Source: Ectopseudomonas composti
Lineage (GTDB): Bacteria > Pseudomonadota > Gammaproteobacteria > Pseudomonadales > Pseudomonadaceae
Length of the DNA: 6,229 nt
Reading direction: 5' to 3'
NCBI GenBank assembly: GCA_946886245.1
Contig: CAMPIF010000274.1
Coordinates: 1 to 6,229 of the forward strand
The number at the start of each line of letters is the position of its first letter. The first letter of the stretch is position 1. Below, piece by piece: positions 5,966 through 6,229 of this stretch. A program made the translations under genes and the position numbers. The notes under the pieces are model-generated. The model saw only the letters and a program-made list of their open reading frames with translations. It was not told the origin of the DNA and did not search any database.

Positions 5966-6229
5966 TGAGCGCCTACACCACCAATGAAATGATGACCGTC
6001 GCCGCCGCCCGCCGCCTGAAGAACGGCGCGGTCTGCTTCGTCGGCATCGGCCTGCCGTCCAAGGCCGCCAACCTGGCGCGCCTGACCTCCTCGCCGGACG
6101 TCGTGCTGATCTACGAATCCGGCCCCATCGGTGCCAAGCCCAGCGTGCTGCCGCTGTCGATCGCCGACGTCGACATCGCCCAAACACCCGACACAGTGGT
6201 GCCCACCCCCGAAAACATCCCCAACTGGC
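5965..6229 (+). CDS. pcaJ: 3-oxoadipate CoA-transferase subunit B (CatJ-type), N-terminal part, runs off the window
   Basis: Beta subunit of the CoA-transferase; 88 codons are present of a family near 259. ATG 5965 overlaps the pcaI TGA, and GGAGG at 5953-5957 lies 7 nt upstream. Residues 1-66 (MSAYTTNEMMTVAAARR..., GAVCFVGIGLPSKAAN) match the family closely. The catalytic glutamate is seen as Glu51 in YESGPIGAKP; it forms the glutamyl-CoA intermediate. From about residue 67 (base 6163) the protein departs from the expected family sequence: IADVDIAQTPDTVVPTPENIPNW where I would expect roughly IGDGELAETADTVVPTGEIFRYW. The frame stays open but the bases become A/C-rich. That tail is best treated as doubtful sequence; the gene call itself is firm. 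Confidence 0.93.
   Translation, partial: MSAYTTNEMMTVAAARRLKNGAVCFVGIGLPSKAANLARLTSSPDVVLIYESGPIGAKPSVLPLSIADVDIAQTPDTVVPTPENIPNW

Noticed and set aside
5060..6187. 375-codon open frame on the minus strand over pcaI/pcaJ
   Set aside because: It is antisense to two clearly recognised genes, has a low-complexity Arg/Gly-rich translation with no family features, and is typical of shadow frames in GC-rich DNA.

Overview
The window is GC-rich, tightly packed and entirely plus-strand. It reads as a chromosomal aromatic-catabolism locus of a Pseudomonas-type gammaproteobacterium. The two protocatechuate 3,4-dioxygenase subunits and the IclR regulator PcaR match Pseudomonas proteins closely as I remember them. 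The locus belongs to the protocatechuate branch of the beta-ketoadipate pathway.

Layout: (1) 1-467, the C-terminal half of a LysR regulator, PcaQ. (2) 463-480, a perfect dyad overlapping the pcaQ stop codon and matching the PcaQ site known from rhizobia. (3) 584-1303 pcaH and 1316-1924 pcaG, encoding protocatechuate 3,4-dioxygenase. (4) 1893-2936, a divergent ZapE/AFG1-family P-loop ATPase. (5) 2930-3877, an AEC (auxin efflux carrier) family membrane transporter. Genes 3-5 are spaced or overlapped like one operon. (6) 3878-4136, a 259-nt gap with inverted repeats and the pcaR promoter. (7) 4137-4982, pcaR. (8) 4983-5116, the pcaI control region. (9) 5117-5965 pcaI and 5965 to the window end pcaJ (truncated), encoding 3-oxoadipate CoA-transferase of the longer CatI/CatJ type.

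How it works together: PcaHG opens the protocatechuate ring to 3-carboxy-cis,cis-muconate. Enzymes not in this window (PcaB, PcaC, PcaD) would take that to 3-oxoadipate. PcaIJ then activates 3-oxoadipate to its CoA ester for thiolysis by PcaF, also absent. Two control layers are visible. A PcaQ-type site lies in front of pcaHG, and paired PcaR-type sites lie over the pcaR and pcaI promoters. The two PcaR-type site pairs use the same two elements at the same 19-bp centre spacing but in opposite order, which suggests how one protein could repress its own gene and activate pcaIJ.

The least expected content is the ATPase plus AEC transporter pair between pcaHG and pcaR; neither is a classical pca gene. 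The last ~65 bases look abnormal (A/C-rich, protein diverging abruptly) and may be unreliable sequence.
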